From: Stieleria marina
Lineage (GTDB): Bacteria > Planctomycetota > Planctomycetia > Pirellulales > Pirellulaceae
DNA length: 64,000 bases
Direction: 5' to 3'
Assembly (NCBI GenBank): GCA_007741555.1
Contig: CP036526.1
Coordinates: 1,116,001-1,180,000, forward strand
The position numbers and the translations under genes were made by a program. Position 1 is the stretch's first letter, and each line of letters starts with the position of its first letter. Positions 33,669 to 43,222 of the stretch are shown one piece after another. A model generated the notes under the pieces. It saw nothing but the letters and a program-made list of their open reading frames with translations, was not told the origin of the DNA and searched no databases.

Positions 33669-34841
33669 TTAGGCAGTCTTTCCGCTGATGGTACGAACCA
33701 CGTTGCAGAAACAGTCAGCCGAATTTGCCGGCGTTGCGTCGGCGGCGGTGGTTCGTGCCGCATCGCTCATCGCCGCTAATTTCACTTGGCTCGTCCGTAA
33801 AGCCGTATCAATCGATCGCATTATCGATTCATCGTCCAACGGGTCGAATCGCCAGCCGTTTTTTCCTTCGATGACTTTGGCTTCGACTGACTGAGCCAGC
33901 ACACTCCCCAGGACCGGAAGTCCCGAGGCCATCGCTTCGATGGGGACCAGTCCCCATTCGTCGCCCAGCGTGGGGAAGACACAGATGTCAGCCGCTTGGT
34001 TCGCCGCGGAAAGTTGTTCGCTATTGCAGTGCCCCAGTAGATCAATCTCCAGTCGGTCGCTCTGCAATGCCTTGACTTGGTCCGCTAGCGGTCCATCACC
34101 CGCAATTGCAAGGGTAACGCGTGTGTGATCGTTCTTGCTCAAGTAATCAGCGAGCAATTGTGTAAAGGGAAGAATTCCTTTTCGATCGCTGATCACGCCA
34201 CAGTAAAACAGTCGGCGATGCCCGTCGTCGCTGAAAGTTTGTGCGCCGCCGTAAGTGGTTTCGTGATCAATGCAATACGGAAAGTGAAACAGGCGTTCTT
34301 CGGCAAATCCGATCGATTCCAAATAACGCTTGCAGCTTGGGCCGTTGTACGTGGCATAGTCGACGCGTGATTTAATGAATCGTCGCGTCAATCGACGAAG
34401 CATGCCGCGCTCGTTTTCGATGTGATCGGCCATGTTTCCAACCATGACCAAGGGCACCTTGCGATGGGTCAGTCGGTAGAGACTGCTGAGCACCGTCCGC
34501 ATGCCCATCTCGTAGCTAAACACGATATCCGGTTTCAGTTCTTTGAGCGTTTTGACCGTGTCAGTGGGGATGTGAATGAAGTTCGGTTCATTGAATCCTG
34601 ACGAGTGTTTCCATCTGGCGGTGATCATCTTGTTCTTTTGGATGCGAACGTTGAGATCTCCCCAATCCGCTTGCCACGCTCGATCGGGTTCCATATCCGT
34701 CGATAAGAGGATCGTCAGCTTGCCGACCTGTTTGGTGACCTCCTGTAGAACCAGCGAGTGATGCCGGCGCAAATAGTTCGTCAACACGACCACGTGCGCG
34801 TCCCGCAGGGCGGGGACAGAATCTTTGAAGCGGCTGATCAT
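33669..34841 (-). CDS. Glycosyltransferase family 4 protein
   Basis: GT-B fold glycosyltransferase of 390 residues from MISRFKDSVPALRDAHVVV. The C-terminal half has the GT4 donor-binding pattern: RRLFYCGVISDRKGI, VTLAIAGDGPLADQVKA, then the E-x7-E region FPTLGDEWGLVPIEAMASG. It probably transfers a sugar to a cell-surface glycan or lipid; donor and acceptor are unknown. The frame is open for 56 codons upstream, but that part is unlike the family and the later Met is preferred. Confidence 0.88.
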   Translation of the reverse strand: MISRFKDSVPALRDAHVVVLTNYLRRHHSLVLQEVTKQVGKLTILLSTDMEPDRAWQADWGDLNVRIQKNKMITARWKHSSGFNEPNFIHIPTDTVKTLKELKPDIVFSYEMGMRTVLSSLYRLTHRKVPLVMVGNMADHIENERGMLRRLTRRFIKSRVDYATYNGPSCKRYLESIGFAEERLFHFPYCIDHETTYGGAQTFSDDGHRRLFYCGVISDRKGILPFTQLLADYLSKNDHTRVTLAIAGDGPLADQVKALQSDRLEIDLLGHCNSEQLSAANQAADICVFPTLGDEWGLVPIEAMASGLPVLGSVLAQSVEAKVIEGKNGWRFDPLDDESIMRSIDTALRTSQVKLAAMSDAARTTAADATPANSADCFCNVVRTISGKTA

Positions 34842-35298
34842 CGGAAAGGGCGACGCATCGAAGCGTTTTTTGAGGGAGACAAGTGGGGGCGGTATTTTGC
34901 CCAGGCAACGTCGGTGCGCTAAGGCGCCGGCACGCTGAGAAGTCAACGCGGTAATTACGAGTACTACTCGCTGCGTGCCGCGAATGAAGCAGCCGGGGCA
35001 TCGAATCACGATGTTATTTGCAATGGCACGATTCCTAGCCCGCTTTCGGTCCGTTTAACGGCATTTGTCCATTCGTGAGTCTGGTGGATCACGCTGGGAG
35101 CGGGTTTGCGGGCGAAATCGATGGTTTCTGGCTTTGATCCGGTCGAAATTCAGAGTTCCAAGAGCGGGTTTTGGTGCGCCGTCGTGCGATCCGACGCAAA
35201 TCTGCCATTGATTATTTGCGTGCGTCTTGCGTACGCCCTGCGTAATGTTATATTGGTGGCTGATTCTTTTGACATGCACACTGACTGACAGGCCACCT
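34842..35298. other. Divergent intergenic region
   Basis: 457 bases between the glycosyltransferase (minus) and the small basic protein (plus). The part nearest the glycosyltransferase is an open extension of its frame but does not look coding. A candidate plus-strand promoter is annotated separately at 35227-35254. Nothing else is recognised. Confidence 0.4.
35227..35254 (+). promoter_or_regulatory. Candidate promoter for the small basic protein
   Basis: TTGCGT and TATATT are separated by 16 bp, with a predicted start about 38 bp before the ATG at 35299. Both boxes are imperfect and no other evidence supports it. Confidence 0.4.
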
Positions 35299-35832
35299 AT
35301 GACATTTTTAATGGTCAACTTGGAGGATTCGGCCGACTGCCGAAAAGCCCTTCACCATCTGCGTCGCCGCGTTCGGCGGCTCGAGTCGCGAGGATGCGAG
35401 CCCGGCGGAGACCCGGACGGTCCACGGCCCAAATTTGATTGCGACGACACGTCGCTCGGTCGACCTGAGGGTCCGCCGCGTCGCGGTCGAAAAAAGCATC
35501 GCGGCCGACACGGACCCGATGACATGATCGACGCAAAATCGACCCTAAAGCAAAAATTGGAACGTGTCCGGCGCCGCGGCGTTTGGCGATTTTTGTCAGG
35601 CATTGCTCGGCTGAACGAACAGCCGCGTTCACTGGCAGAATTTGACGACGCGCTGGATTTGTCCAAGAACAAGATGCGTTCGACCAAAGCCATTTTTGCA
35701 AAGCTAGAAAACCGCTTGGACATGCGGTTCTTGGTTCCCGATCCGAATGGCGAAGAGGACGATGCGGGAAATCCTCGTTACGTCATGCCCAAACGAGTTC
35801 GTAAGCAGATTCGGAATCTGATCGACGACTGA
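35299..35832 (+). CDS. Small Arg-rich hypothetical protein
   Basis: 177 residues, not assigned to a known family. Residues 15-85 are rich in Arg, Pro and Gly (KALHHLRRRVRRLES, then RPEGPPRRGRKKHRGRHG), suggesting nucleic-acid or acidic-surface binding. The C-terminal 90 residues are a helical, charged region (LKQKLERVRRRGVWRFL, LAEFDDALDLSKNKMRSTKA) ending in KRVRKQIRNLIDD. Two starts are possible, at 35299 and 35311. The compositional pattern and clean frame support a real gene. It converges with the sensor kinase. Confidence 0.7.
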   Translation: MTFLMVNLEDSADCRKALHHLRRRVRRLESRGCEPGGDPDGPRPKFDCDDTSLGRPEGPPRRGRKKHRGRHGPDDMIDAKSTLKQKLERVRRRGVWRFLSGIARLNEQPRSLAEFDDALDLSKNKMRSTKAIFAKLENRLDMRFLVPDPNGEEDDAGNPRYVMPKRVRKQIRNLIDD

Positions 35833-35852
35833 GTTGGTCGCCGATGCGCAAT

Positions 35853-37781
35853 TCAACGTTGTCCATGTGACGAATCCGTGGGCTCTGGACCGATCGCATC
35901 CGCACTGCCGGGAATCTCTACGTCAGCAGGATTACTGCAAGGCCAGGTGAATGAAAATACTGCGCCTTGGCCAAGTTTGCTTTTGAGGCTGATTTCACCA
36001 CCAAGTCGTTCGACCTGTTTCTTGACGATCGCCAAGCCCATGCCCGTTCCTTCGACTTTGGCATTGGTGACTCGTTGGTACATCTCGAACACTTTTTTAT
36101 GGAATTTGGGTTCGATTCCGGGGCCATTGTCGGAAACTTCAAAGTGCATCCAGTCGCCGACGCGATCAGCACGAACCTTGATTTCGCCGCCGCTTTCGCG
36201 GTCGATGTACTTCACGCCATTGGTGATTAAGTTCAGCAAAACTTGATTGAGCGGCGTCTTTGATGTGTAGAACTCGACGCTCGGAGGCATCGCTTCAATG
36301 CGGATGCCCCGAGGAACTTCGATCAAAGAAACGATCGAATGAACAATCTGGTGAGTGTCGACTACTTCTGGAATCGCGTCGATTCGTCCCGCACGCGAAT
36401 ACTCCAGCAATTCGTTTAGCAGCATTTCCATTTTGATCACGCGTTCTTGCATTTGCTGCAAGTGGAGTTGTGACTCTTCGGGCAATTGGTCGCCGCAATC
36501 TTCTTGGACCCATTGGGCAAGGTGGTTGATTCCACGCAGAGGCGACTTCAAGTCATGCGAAGCGATGTAAGCAAAATTGTCTAGCTCTTGGTTGGTCAGT
36601 TCCAGGGCTTTGGCTTTGTCCGCCAATTCGTCGGAAAGCCGCTGAGACCGATGGAGCAGTTCGCGTGTTTCCAGGTTCTTTTCGTTGAAGATTCGTGCGG
36701 CTCGCGCCATTCGGCCAATTTCATCATCCTGATCGAGAGCCGGTATCTCGTCGACTGTTTGCCCCATGCCCAGTTTGCGAAATGTTTCGGTGATGCGCGA
36801 GATTGGAACAACGATACGATAGGACAGGCGAGCTGCCATCCAAATCGCAAACGCCAGTGCAGCCAGCGACGCGAGGAGCCCGAACCAACGGGATTGGGTT
36901 GTCGCGTTGGTCCGTCGTTGGCGATTCAGTTCGCGATTGGATTCGACAAAGCGTTTGACTTTGTCGGAGAAGTGCACGAATTCAGAGATCTCGCCCGACA
37001 TGACTACGTTGGAGTAGTACATGTAGCCGCGAGTGGCTTGGAAAGCCCGCGTGCCAGAGCTTTTGAAGTCGACCAGCTTTTTCTTGAGCAATGCGCAAAG
37101 TTCAAGAACGGCTGCTGAATCATTTTTTTCCTCGATTGTTTCTACCAAGCTGCGCGATGTCGCGATCCCGTCCATCGCATCTCTAAATGCGATGTAGTCC
37201 GGTTCGATAAAATATTTCTGAAGCGATTGGTAGGAAGAAGCGTGTGATTGAACGAGTTCGACAAGCTCGGCGTCCAAGCCAGTCGCTTCTTCGCTGGCTA
37301 AAAGTATCAGCTGGTTGATCGATTGTTCGACACTGTCGTATTGGGACGGCAGATCGTCAAAGACCAGCCTGGTACGTAAGTCGCGTTCTTGGGAAGCGTG
37401 TTTGAGCTGATCGGCAAACATGATCAGCGATTGTTTCATCTCGCTAAGCGTCTGATGCAAACCAGTCGCGTTGGTTTGCTGATTGACGTTGTCGATTTGG
37501 GAAAGCAGGCTGCGCTGAAGTCCCAGGGCGGTTGTGAGCTGAGATTTATTGCCCGTGCTGAGATATTTTTCCGACCGTGCTTTGAGTTCTTGCACGTTCC
37601 GATCGAGTTCACCCACCTTGCTGAGAGTCTGTTCGGATCGCTCGTAGACGGCAAAGAACTTGATCAGTTTGGTCTGGCCAATCCACCCAATTGCTGTGCT
37701 CAAGACGCACAACGCGACGAGCCCGACGCAGGTGCGATAGATTCGCCGGCGCAGGGACGGCTGGTGGTTGTCGCCGAGCAT
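35853..37781 (-). CDS. Membrane sensor histidine kinase
   Basis: 642 residues. TM1 (about 14-34) and TM2 (300-317) enclose an all-helical periplasmic domain of about 260 residues. HAMP (318-370) and a coiled linker follow. The HisKA domain has H-box ASHDLKSPLRG (His409). The ATPase domain has NLITNGVKY, DNGPGI and GTGMGLAI. All catalytic motifs are present, so the kinase should be active. No response regulator is adjacent. A periplasmic solute-binding protein gene lies 85 bp upstream on the same strand, which suggests a binding-protein-assisted sensor like TorT/TorS; this is inference. Confidence 0.92.
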   Translation of the reverse strand: MLGDNHQPSLRRRIYRTCVGLVALCVLSTAIGWIGQTKLIKFFAVYERSEQTLSKVGELDRNVQELKARSEKYLSTGNKSQLTTALGLQRSLLSQIDNVNQQTNATGLHQTLSEMKQSLIMFADQLKHASQERDLRTRLVFDDLPSQYDSVEQSINQLILLASEEATGLDAELVELVQSHASSYQSLQKYFIEPDYIAFRDAMDGIATSRSLVETIEEKNDSAAVLELCALLKKKLVDFKSSGTRAFQATRGYMYYSNVVMSGEISEFVHFSDKVKRFVESNRELNRQRRTNATTQSRWFGLLASLAALAFAIWMAARLSYRIVVPISRITETFRKLGMGQTVDEIPALDQDDEIGRMARAARIFNEKNLETRELLHRSQRLSDELADKAKALELTNQELDNFAYIASHDLKSPLRGINHLAQWVQEDCGDQLPEESQLHLQQMQERVIKMEMLLNELLEYSRAGRIDAIPEVVDTHQIVHSIVSLIEVPRGIRIEAMPPSVEFYTSKTPLNQVLLNLITNGVKYIDRESGGEIKVRADRVGDWMHFEVSDNGPGIEPKFHKKVFEMYQRVTNAKVEGTGMGLAIVKKQVERLGGEISLKSKLGQGAVFSFTWPCSNPADVEIPGSADAIGPEPTDSSHGQR

Positions 37782-37866
37782 GGGGGAAAGGCTCTTGTTA
37801 ATACGGAGTGAAAAACGATAAGCGGTTGATAAGGATTATCGGTCAGATAGTCAGATGTTTACGACG

Positions 37867-39183
37867 CTATCCCGACAAGAAATCGTTCCAGCGAAGCAAG
37901 CTGTGTTCGTACGTGTTCATCACGGTGTTCCATACCGCAATGTTGCTAAATCGACGTTTGTAAGATCCTCCATCGCGAATACTTCCTTCCGTGACCGCGG
38001 TTTCGCCAGACGTTCCCGGAAGGTCCTCGGATGCGGGTTTACCCTGATACCAATAATCCCACTCGGCTGGACTCAGCTCACTCTTGGACCGTTGGGGATT
38101 GGAAATGTAATAACCCTGGCGGGCGATGAATGCGCCGGGCCAGCCCGAGAGCCACCAATTCATGTATTCATATGCGGTGTCTTTTGTATCACCGTCCGTC
38201 GCAGACGAAAGGCACATCACGCCGTGCCAAGCCCGATAGCCTTCGCGCGGTGATGCGTAAACACAATCGATGCCCTGTTCACGCAGCTGAAAGACAGCAG
38301 GCGAAAACATGCTTGCGATGGTTGTCTCCCCTCGTTGCATCATTTTGACGGACGCTGGAACGCTGCTCCAAACGCCGCGAAAGTGGCCTTCACGTCGCAT
38401 TTTCAGCAAGACCGTGAAGAGTTGATCCAGCTCTGCTTTGGTAATGTCACCGATGTCTGCGAACTTCATTAGGCCCTTTGCTTGGACGGCCAGTGCGAGG
38501 TCAAACAGCCCGATGGTTGGTTCGTTGACAATGGCAACTTTCCCGTGCTGCGTTTCATCCAGTAGCCATCCCCAGCTTTCGGATTCGTAGGGGGTTCCGC
38601 GTGGGATCACGTCCGCGTTGTAGCCAAACGAATCTACATTGTGGACGTAGGGAAGAAAGCTAACTCGCTTGGTTTCTTCGTTGCCCAATTGGTCCTTTTC
38701 TTGAACATACAAAATTCGATTAGGCGCGTCGCCCGCGCCTAGTTTGGCGTCCGGTGAAAGTCTGCCCGTTTTTGTCAGTTCGTTGATCTCCGACCAGTAC
38801 CGGATGCGTGTGGTGTCGATCGACTGAATGGCTCCTGCTTGCCAGAGCACGCGGATGCTGTTGGACCATTGCTCGTACAGGTCAAACGATGCGGGTTGTG
38901 TCGACGCCTGATGAAGCACTTCTGCACTTCCGCCAGGTGAAAACTGGAGCTCGATTCCCAGGTCTGACTGAGCTCGCTGGCGAAGTTCTTCTTGGAGTGT
39001 CACGTGCGTGCCCAGCACACGTAGCACGCGGCGTTTCTTTACCAGTACAGTCGGCGCCTCGGCCGCCGGTGCGTTTTGTTTGGTCGCAGCGAGTCCGGTT
39101 GCAATGAGGCCCGTCGTAGCGAGCGACGACGTGATAGCGGTCGTCGATCTCTGCAGTGCTTCGCGACGATTGATTTTCTGCAT
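37867..39183 (-). CDS. Extracellular solute-binding protein (PotD-like) with Tat signal
   Basis: 438 residues with a twin-arginine-type start MQKINRREALQRST, a hydrophobic stretch and an Ala-rich cleavage zone near residue 42. The body resembles spermidine/putrescine-type substrate-binding proteins (VLGTHVTLQEELRQRAQSDLG, FLPYVHNVDSFGYNADVIPRG, WGWLLDETQHGKVAIVNEP). No permease or ATPase gene is nearby. The next gene downstream is the sensor kinase, so it may feed a signal to that kinase rather than serve transport. Confidence 0.85.
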   Translation of the reverse strand: MQKINRREALQRSTTAITSSLATTGLIATGLAATKQNAPAAEAPTVLVKKRRVLRVLGTHVTLQEELRQRAQSDLGIELQFSPGGSAEVLHQASTQPASFDLYEQWSNSIRVLWQAGAIQSIDTTRIRYWSEINELTKTGRLSPDAKLGAGDAPNRILYVQEKDQLGNEETKRVSFLPYVHNVDSFGYNADVIPRGTPYESESWGWLLDETQHGKVAIVNEPTIGLFDLALAVQAKGLMKFADIGDITKAELDQLFTVLLKMRREGHFRGVWSSVPASVKMMQRGETTIASMFSPAVFQLREQGIDCVYASPREGYRAWHGVMCLSSATDGDTKDTAYEYMNWWLSGWPGAFIARQGYYISNPQRSKSELSPAEWDYWYQGKPASEDLPGTSGETAVTEGSIRDGGSYKRRFSNIAVWNTVMNTYEHSLLRWNDFLSG

Positions 39184-39247
39184 CGCATCTTGCCTGGGAA
39201 AAAGTTTCTATCGACAGAGTGGGCTGCCAGTGCGGTGGGAACGGAGT

Positions 39248-39844
39248 TTAGCTTTGCGAGTGATCGATGCGAACGTCAACGTAATCCATGCTTGCCGCTG
39301 TGGCTGCTTGAAAACCGAGCGGCGAATCTTCGTAAACCAGGCAAGTGTCGGGGGCAACACCCAGACGCCGGGCTGCTTCGAGAAAAACGTCGGGTTCGGG
39401 TTTATGTAGCTGAGTGTCTTCTGCTGCAACGATCGCATCAAATAGCTGCGTCAATCCAATGATCTCCAATTGAGCCAAAACGACTTCGCGTTCACTGCCC
39501 GACGCAACCGCCATGGGCATTTCACCAGCGTAGTCTTTGGCGATCTGGCAAATGTCCGCTCGCGGCTCCAGTTGGCTGATATGGTTCATGAAAGCGGCCT
39601 CTTTTTCCGCGGCGACTGCGACGGAATCGATGCTGATGCCATGATCCTTGGACAGAATCGTCACGATTTTTTGTGTCCGCATTCCTCCCATCGCATAAAA
39701 CCGCTCTTCGGTAAACTTGATGCCGTAGCGGTCCATGGTTTCGCGCCAGGCAAGAAAGTGCAAAGGCATCGAGTCGGTCAACGTACCGTCGCAATCAAAA
39801 ATTAGCCCGCCGTATTGATCTCGTAGTTCCACTGTGGGGTCCAA
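39248..39844 (-). CDS. HAD-superfamily phosphatase/phosphoglucomutase-like protein
   Basis: 198 residues with the HAD motif I FDCDGTLTDS (Asp17 and Asp19), motif II VASGSE, and motif III/IV KPEPDVFLEAARRLG with VYEDSPLG. The arrangement is that of beta-phosphoglucomutase or related sugar phosphatases. Substrate unknown. It starts 182 bp from the pectate lyase start and is divergent from it. Confidence 0.92.
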   Translation of the reverse strand: MDPTVELRDQYGGLIFDCDGTLTDSMPLHFLAWRETMDRYGIKFTEERFYAMGGMRTQKIVTILSKDHGISIDSVAVAAEKEAAFMNHISQLEPRADICQIAKDYAGEMPMAVASGSEREVVLAQLEIIGLTQLFDAIVAAEDTQLHKPEPDVFLEAARRLGVAPDTCLVYEDSPLGFQAATAASMDYVDVRIDHSQS

Positions 39845-40026
39845 TGTCGATTAAGTTAAGTTAAATGATTCGAGTGAAGGATCATTGTTTGACAGGGGGC
39901 TGCTTTTGTGAAGTTTGGCCAGTCGTATATCACCCGCTGATTTTTTGCGGGTCTGTTTCAATGAGCCATTTTTTAGTGAGCCGTTTTCCAGTGAACGATT
40001 CGATGACCTGCAGGAACCCCCGCAAA

Positions 40027-41550
40027 ATGAACTGCCCAGCCCAGTGGAAGATCCAGTGGAAGATTCTGTTCGCTGCCGTTTTGGCTGGAGTGTCAGTCAC
40101 TCTTCACGCCGATGACAGCCCCCGAGTAAAAGAGTTGACGGTCGCCAAAAAAACGCTTGCCTCTGCCACGCAGTTTATGCGTGATCGCGTATCGGTTCAC
40201 GGTGGGTACTCGTGGTTTTCCAGTGCGGATGGAAAATTAAGCCATGGCGAAGGTGTCGCCGGGCCCGAGCGTGTCTGGGTTCAGCCTCCTGGTGCGCCAG
40301 CAGTCGCAATGGCAATGTTAAAAGCTTATCGGGCGACAGGTGATCCCATTCATTTGCAGGCTGCCAGAGATGCGGGAGACGTGTTGATTGGTGGCCAGTT
40401 GCGCAGCGGTGGCTGGGGGTATTCCATCGAACTGGACGAAGAGGCTCGCAAGAAGATCCCGTACCGCGTTGGTCCAAATGGCGGGCGCGATAAGATTTTG
40501 CCTCATCAATGGCCTGGCGGGTGGGGAGTCTGGAAGACTCGTAAGTACAAGACAAACCGAACATTGATCGATGACGATACCACTCCGTCGGTGATTCGTT
40601 TTTTGGCTTCCCTTGATCAATCGCTTGAATTCAAGGACGCCGAAGTTCACGAAGCGGTCATGTACGCGCTGCGGTCGGTCATGGGATCACAGTATCCGAT
40701 CGGTGCCTGGGGCCATAACTACGATCGCTTTCCACTGGAATCTCCCAGCAAAACTCACTATCCGATTGTGAAAGCATCGTACCCCGATCGTTGGACCAAG
40801 AAATCGCAGAACGATTTTACTGGTTGTTACATGCTGAATGATCGTCAAACGATGAACATGATCGAAACGATGATGCTGTGCGCAAAGATCTACAACGACG
40901 ATCGTTTTTGGTATAGCGCGAAACAAGGTGGCGAATTTCTGATTCTGGCTCAGATGCCGGATCCACAACCTGCTTGGGCTCAGCAGTACAACCACATCAT
41001 GCATCCCGTTTGGGATCGCAAGTTTGAACCGCCTGCGATCACCGGCGGTGAATCCCAAGATGCGATGCGGACTTTGATCCGACTTTACCGCGAAACGAAA
41101 GATAAAAAATTCTTAGAGCCGATCCCGCGAGCGTTGGCGTATTTGAAAACATGCTTGCGTGACGATGGAAAACTTGCACGCTACTACGAACTAAAAACCA
41201 ATCGGCCTCTCTACTTTGATAAGGCTTACCAAATCACTTATGACGATGCCGACATGCCTGATCACTACGGGTTTATTCGGGAGTCGCAGTTGGATGAAAT
41301 TGAGCGAGACTATTTGGCTGTGCTGAACGATCCCGACGCTCCGATTCAGTTCCAGTCAAATGCAGCCATTCGCGCTGCTGCGACGAAAGCAATGCAAACC
41401 CAAAACGACGACGGTGCTTGGCTGGAAAAAGGATTCGTACGCAATCAGGATGGCAAAAAAGTCATTCCACCCGAAGGTGTTGTTTCGTCACAAACCTATA
41501 TCGACAACGTGGACGCAATTTGCGAACTGATACGTTTATTGAAAGAGTGA
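40027..41550 (+). CDS. Pectate lyase, polysaccharide lyase family 10
   Basis: Secreted enzyme of 507 residues that should cleave polygalacturonate by beta-elimination. The start MNCPAQWKIQWKILFAAVL gives a signal peptide ending near LHA-DD. PL10 features include HGGYSWFSSADGKLSHGEG, VGPNGGRDKILPHQWPGG, RTLIDDDTTPSVIRFLA and AITGGESQDAMRTLIRLY. The frame is open 54 codons further upstream, but the later Met is preferred for the signal. Its neighbour 33 bp downstream is another secreted protein, probably in the same operon. Confidence 0.93.
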   Translation: MNCPAQWKIQWKILFAAVLAGVSVTLHADDSPRVKELTVAKKTLASATQFMRDRVSVHGGYSWFSSADGKLSHGEGVAGPERVWVQPPGAPAVAMAMLKAYRATGDPIHLQAARDAGDVLIGGQLRSGGWGYSIELDEEARKKIPYRVGPNGGRDKILPHQWPGGWGVWKTRKYKTNRTLIDDDTTPSVIRFLASLDQSLEFKDAEVHEAVMYALRSVMGSQYPIGAWGHNYDRFPLESPSKTHYPIVKASYPDRWTKKSQNDFTGCYMLNDRQTMNMIETMMLCAKIYNDDRFWYSAKQGGEFLILAQMPDPQPAWAQQYNHIMHPVWDRKFEPPAITGGESQDAMRTLIRLYRETKDKKFLEPIPRALAYLKTCLRDDGKLARYYELKTNRPLYFDKAYQITYDDADMPDHYGFIRESQLDEIERDYLAVLNDPDAPIQFQSNAAIRAAATKAMQTQNDDGAWLEKGFVRNQDGKKVIPPEGVVSSQTYIDNVDAICELIRLLKE

Positions 41551-41583
41551 TGTAGACCGACAGATTGGCTTGCCTGAGGCACG

Positions 41584-43050
41584 ATGAGGAGGAATGAAGT
41601 GGATAAACGATCGGTTTTCGGATTGGTGTTGGGTTTTCTGAGTGTGCTCTCCCCTGCCCCGTTTTTAACTCAACTGCGTGGTCAGCCTGCAGGCAACAAA
41701 GGCGCGGCCGTTTTTTACGAGCCGATCACGGTCATCGGCTCGGCAACGAACGCGGATGGTGAACCGATCGAGGACGCAACGATCTATCTGGCCAGCGTGC
41801 GATTTCGACAACAATTGCTTGGCGAGACGACCACTGATGCTCAGGGCAACTATCGTTTCGCGAACGTCAGTCTGCCTGTGCAGCAGTCTGATCGTCGCGG
41901 CAGCGAAGATTATGGTGTGTTTGAAGTTTTCGGGGCGGCCAAGGGATACAGCACCACTTGGCGTGGTCAGCGTTGGTACTATCCGGATCGACGTCTTGGA
42001 GTCGGCGAACGCGACAATCCCACGGAGTTCGTGGGGGGCCAGCCTATTCGCCAAGATCTGATTTTCCGAACGCCAGCGAAACTGAGCGGACGTGTCATTG
42101 ATGAAGATGGCGTCCCTATCGCGGGAACAAGGGTCGTTTTGTTCAATGCCCAATCGGTCTCAGTTGATGGGTACGACGGCGAAGTGGAAGGCGACACATA
42201 CGTCGGGAGCGAAGACTTTACGGCGCTGTATCTTTCTCGCGTGATTCCCGCGGACATGCGGATGCGGACGACTGATCGTGAAGGACGATTTGCTTTCGAC
42301 AATGCGAGAGCCGAGACGCACTACCGCATGTACGTTACGCCGCCAGGGTTTGCCAAACGGCAGGTCTATGCAGCGACGTCAGAACCAAGGAACGTTGCAC
42401 ATTTGGGGCGTGCAATTTTGTTTGACGGCATGACGATTGAGTTTCGCAAAAGGCAGCGAAGTCGGATCACGGTTCTCTACGACGATACGGGGAAGCCGGC
42501 CAAAAACGTTTTCGTCAATGTCTCGGGTGATGACGCTCATCAATCGGAAACGACGGACGCGAACGGCCAGATCGAAGTGCTTCTTCCCCCAGGCGAGTAC
42601 AAAGTCGGTTATCGCACTGAGTATGGGACACCATACTATTCACGGCACGCGAGAGAAGGCAGAATCGTTCATCGGATCAGTGGAGATACCAATGGCAACC
42701 CGCTAACGATCCGGTTGGAACGCGTAGCGACACTCCAGATTACGGTCCTGAGTGATCCGACTGGCAGGCCACTCGAAGGTGTCGACATTTGGGTCAAAGG
42801 TGGTGACTACACCGGCAGTTACGCTTGGCGAAGTTGGAAGCCGCCCAATATTTCGTCCGTCGAACGGCCTCGCACGGATGCCGACGGGCAGATACAACTC
42901 TTTTTGCTCGCAGGAGTTTACCGAATTGGGGCAGGCGACCAGTTCGCACCTGTCAGGCACCAAATCGATACGAAGGGCAGCGAAGTGCAATTGCAAGCTG
43001 GGCAGAGCCAAGCCATCACGCTGAAATTGAAGCGTCGCGGCGCGCGTTGA
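41584..43050 (+). CDS. Secreted protein with carboxypeptidase-regulatory-like (beta-sandwich) repeats
   Basis: 488 residues with an N-terminal signal-like segment (about 10-30) and at least four CarboxypepD_reg-type repeats. Each has a pattern such as GEPIEDATIYLASV...TDAQGNYRF, GVPIAGTRVVLFN...TDREGRFAF, GKPAKNVFVNVSG...TDANGQIEV and GRPLEGVDIWVKG...TDADGQIQL. These domains are usually structural or binding modules. It lies 33 bp after the pectate lyase, so it may help bind or present polysaccharide. Confidence 0.83.
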   Translation: MRRNEVDKRSVFGLVLGFLSVLSPAPFLTQLRGQPAGNKGAAVFYEPITVIGSATNADGEPIEDATIYLASVRFRQQLLGETTTDAQGNYRFANVSLPVQQSDRRGSEDYGVFEVFGAAKGYSTTWRGQRWYYPDRRLGVGERDNPTEFVGGQPIRQDLIFRTPAKLSGRVIDEDGVPIAGTRVVLFNAQSVSVDGYDGEVEGDTYVGSEDFTALYLSRVIPADMRMRTTDREGRFAFDNARAETHYRMYVTPPGFAKRQVYAATSEPRNVAHLGRAILFDGMTIEFRKRQRSRITVLYDDTGKPAKNVFVNVSGDDAHQSETTDANGQIEVLLPPGEYKVGYRTEYGTPYYSRHAREGRIVHRISGDTNGNPLTIRLERVATLQITVLSDPTGRPLEGVDIWVKGGDYTGSYAWRSWKPPNISSVERPRTDADGQIQLFLLAGVYRIGAGDQFAPVRHQIDTKGSEVQLQAGQSQAITLKLKRRGAR

Positions 43051-43222
43051 AAATGCAAACAGGCAGCAGGTGCAATTCCCCGTGCCGCTGGCAATCTCTT
43101 GTGCCGCCGGCAATGTTTCGTGCCGTCCACTTACGGTTTCTTGACCAAGCCGGTGCTTGATAAAGCCCGTGCTCGTTAAAGCCCGGGGGATTTTCACGAG
43201 CGAGCGGCAAAGCGGAGTCTGC

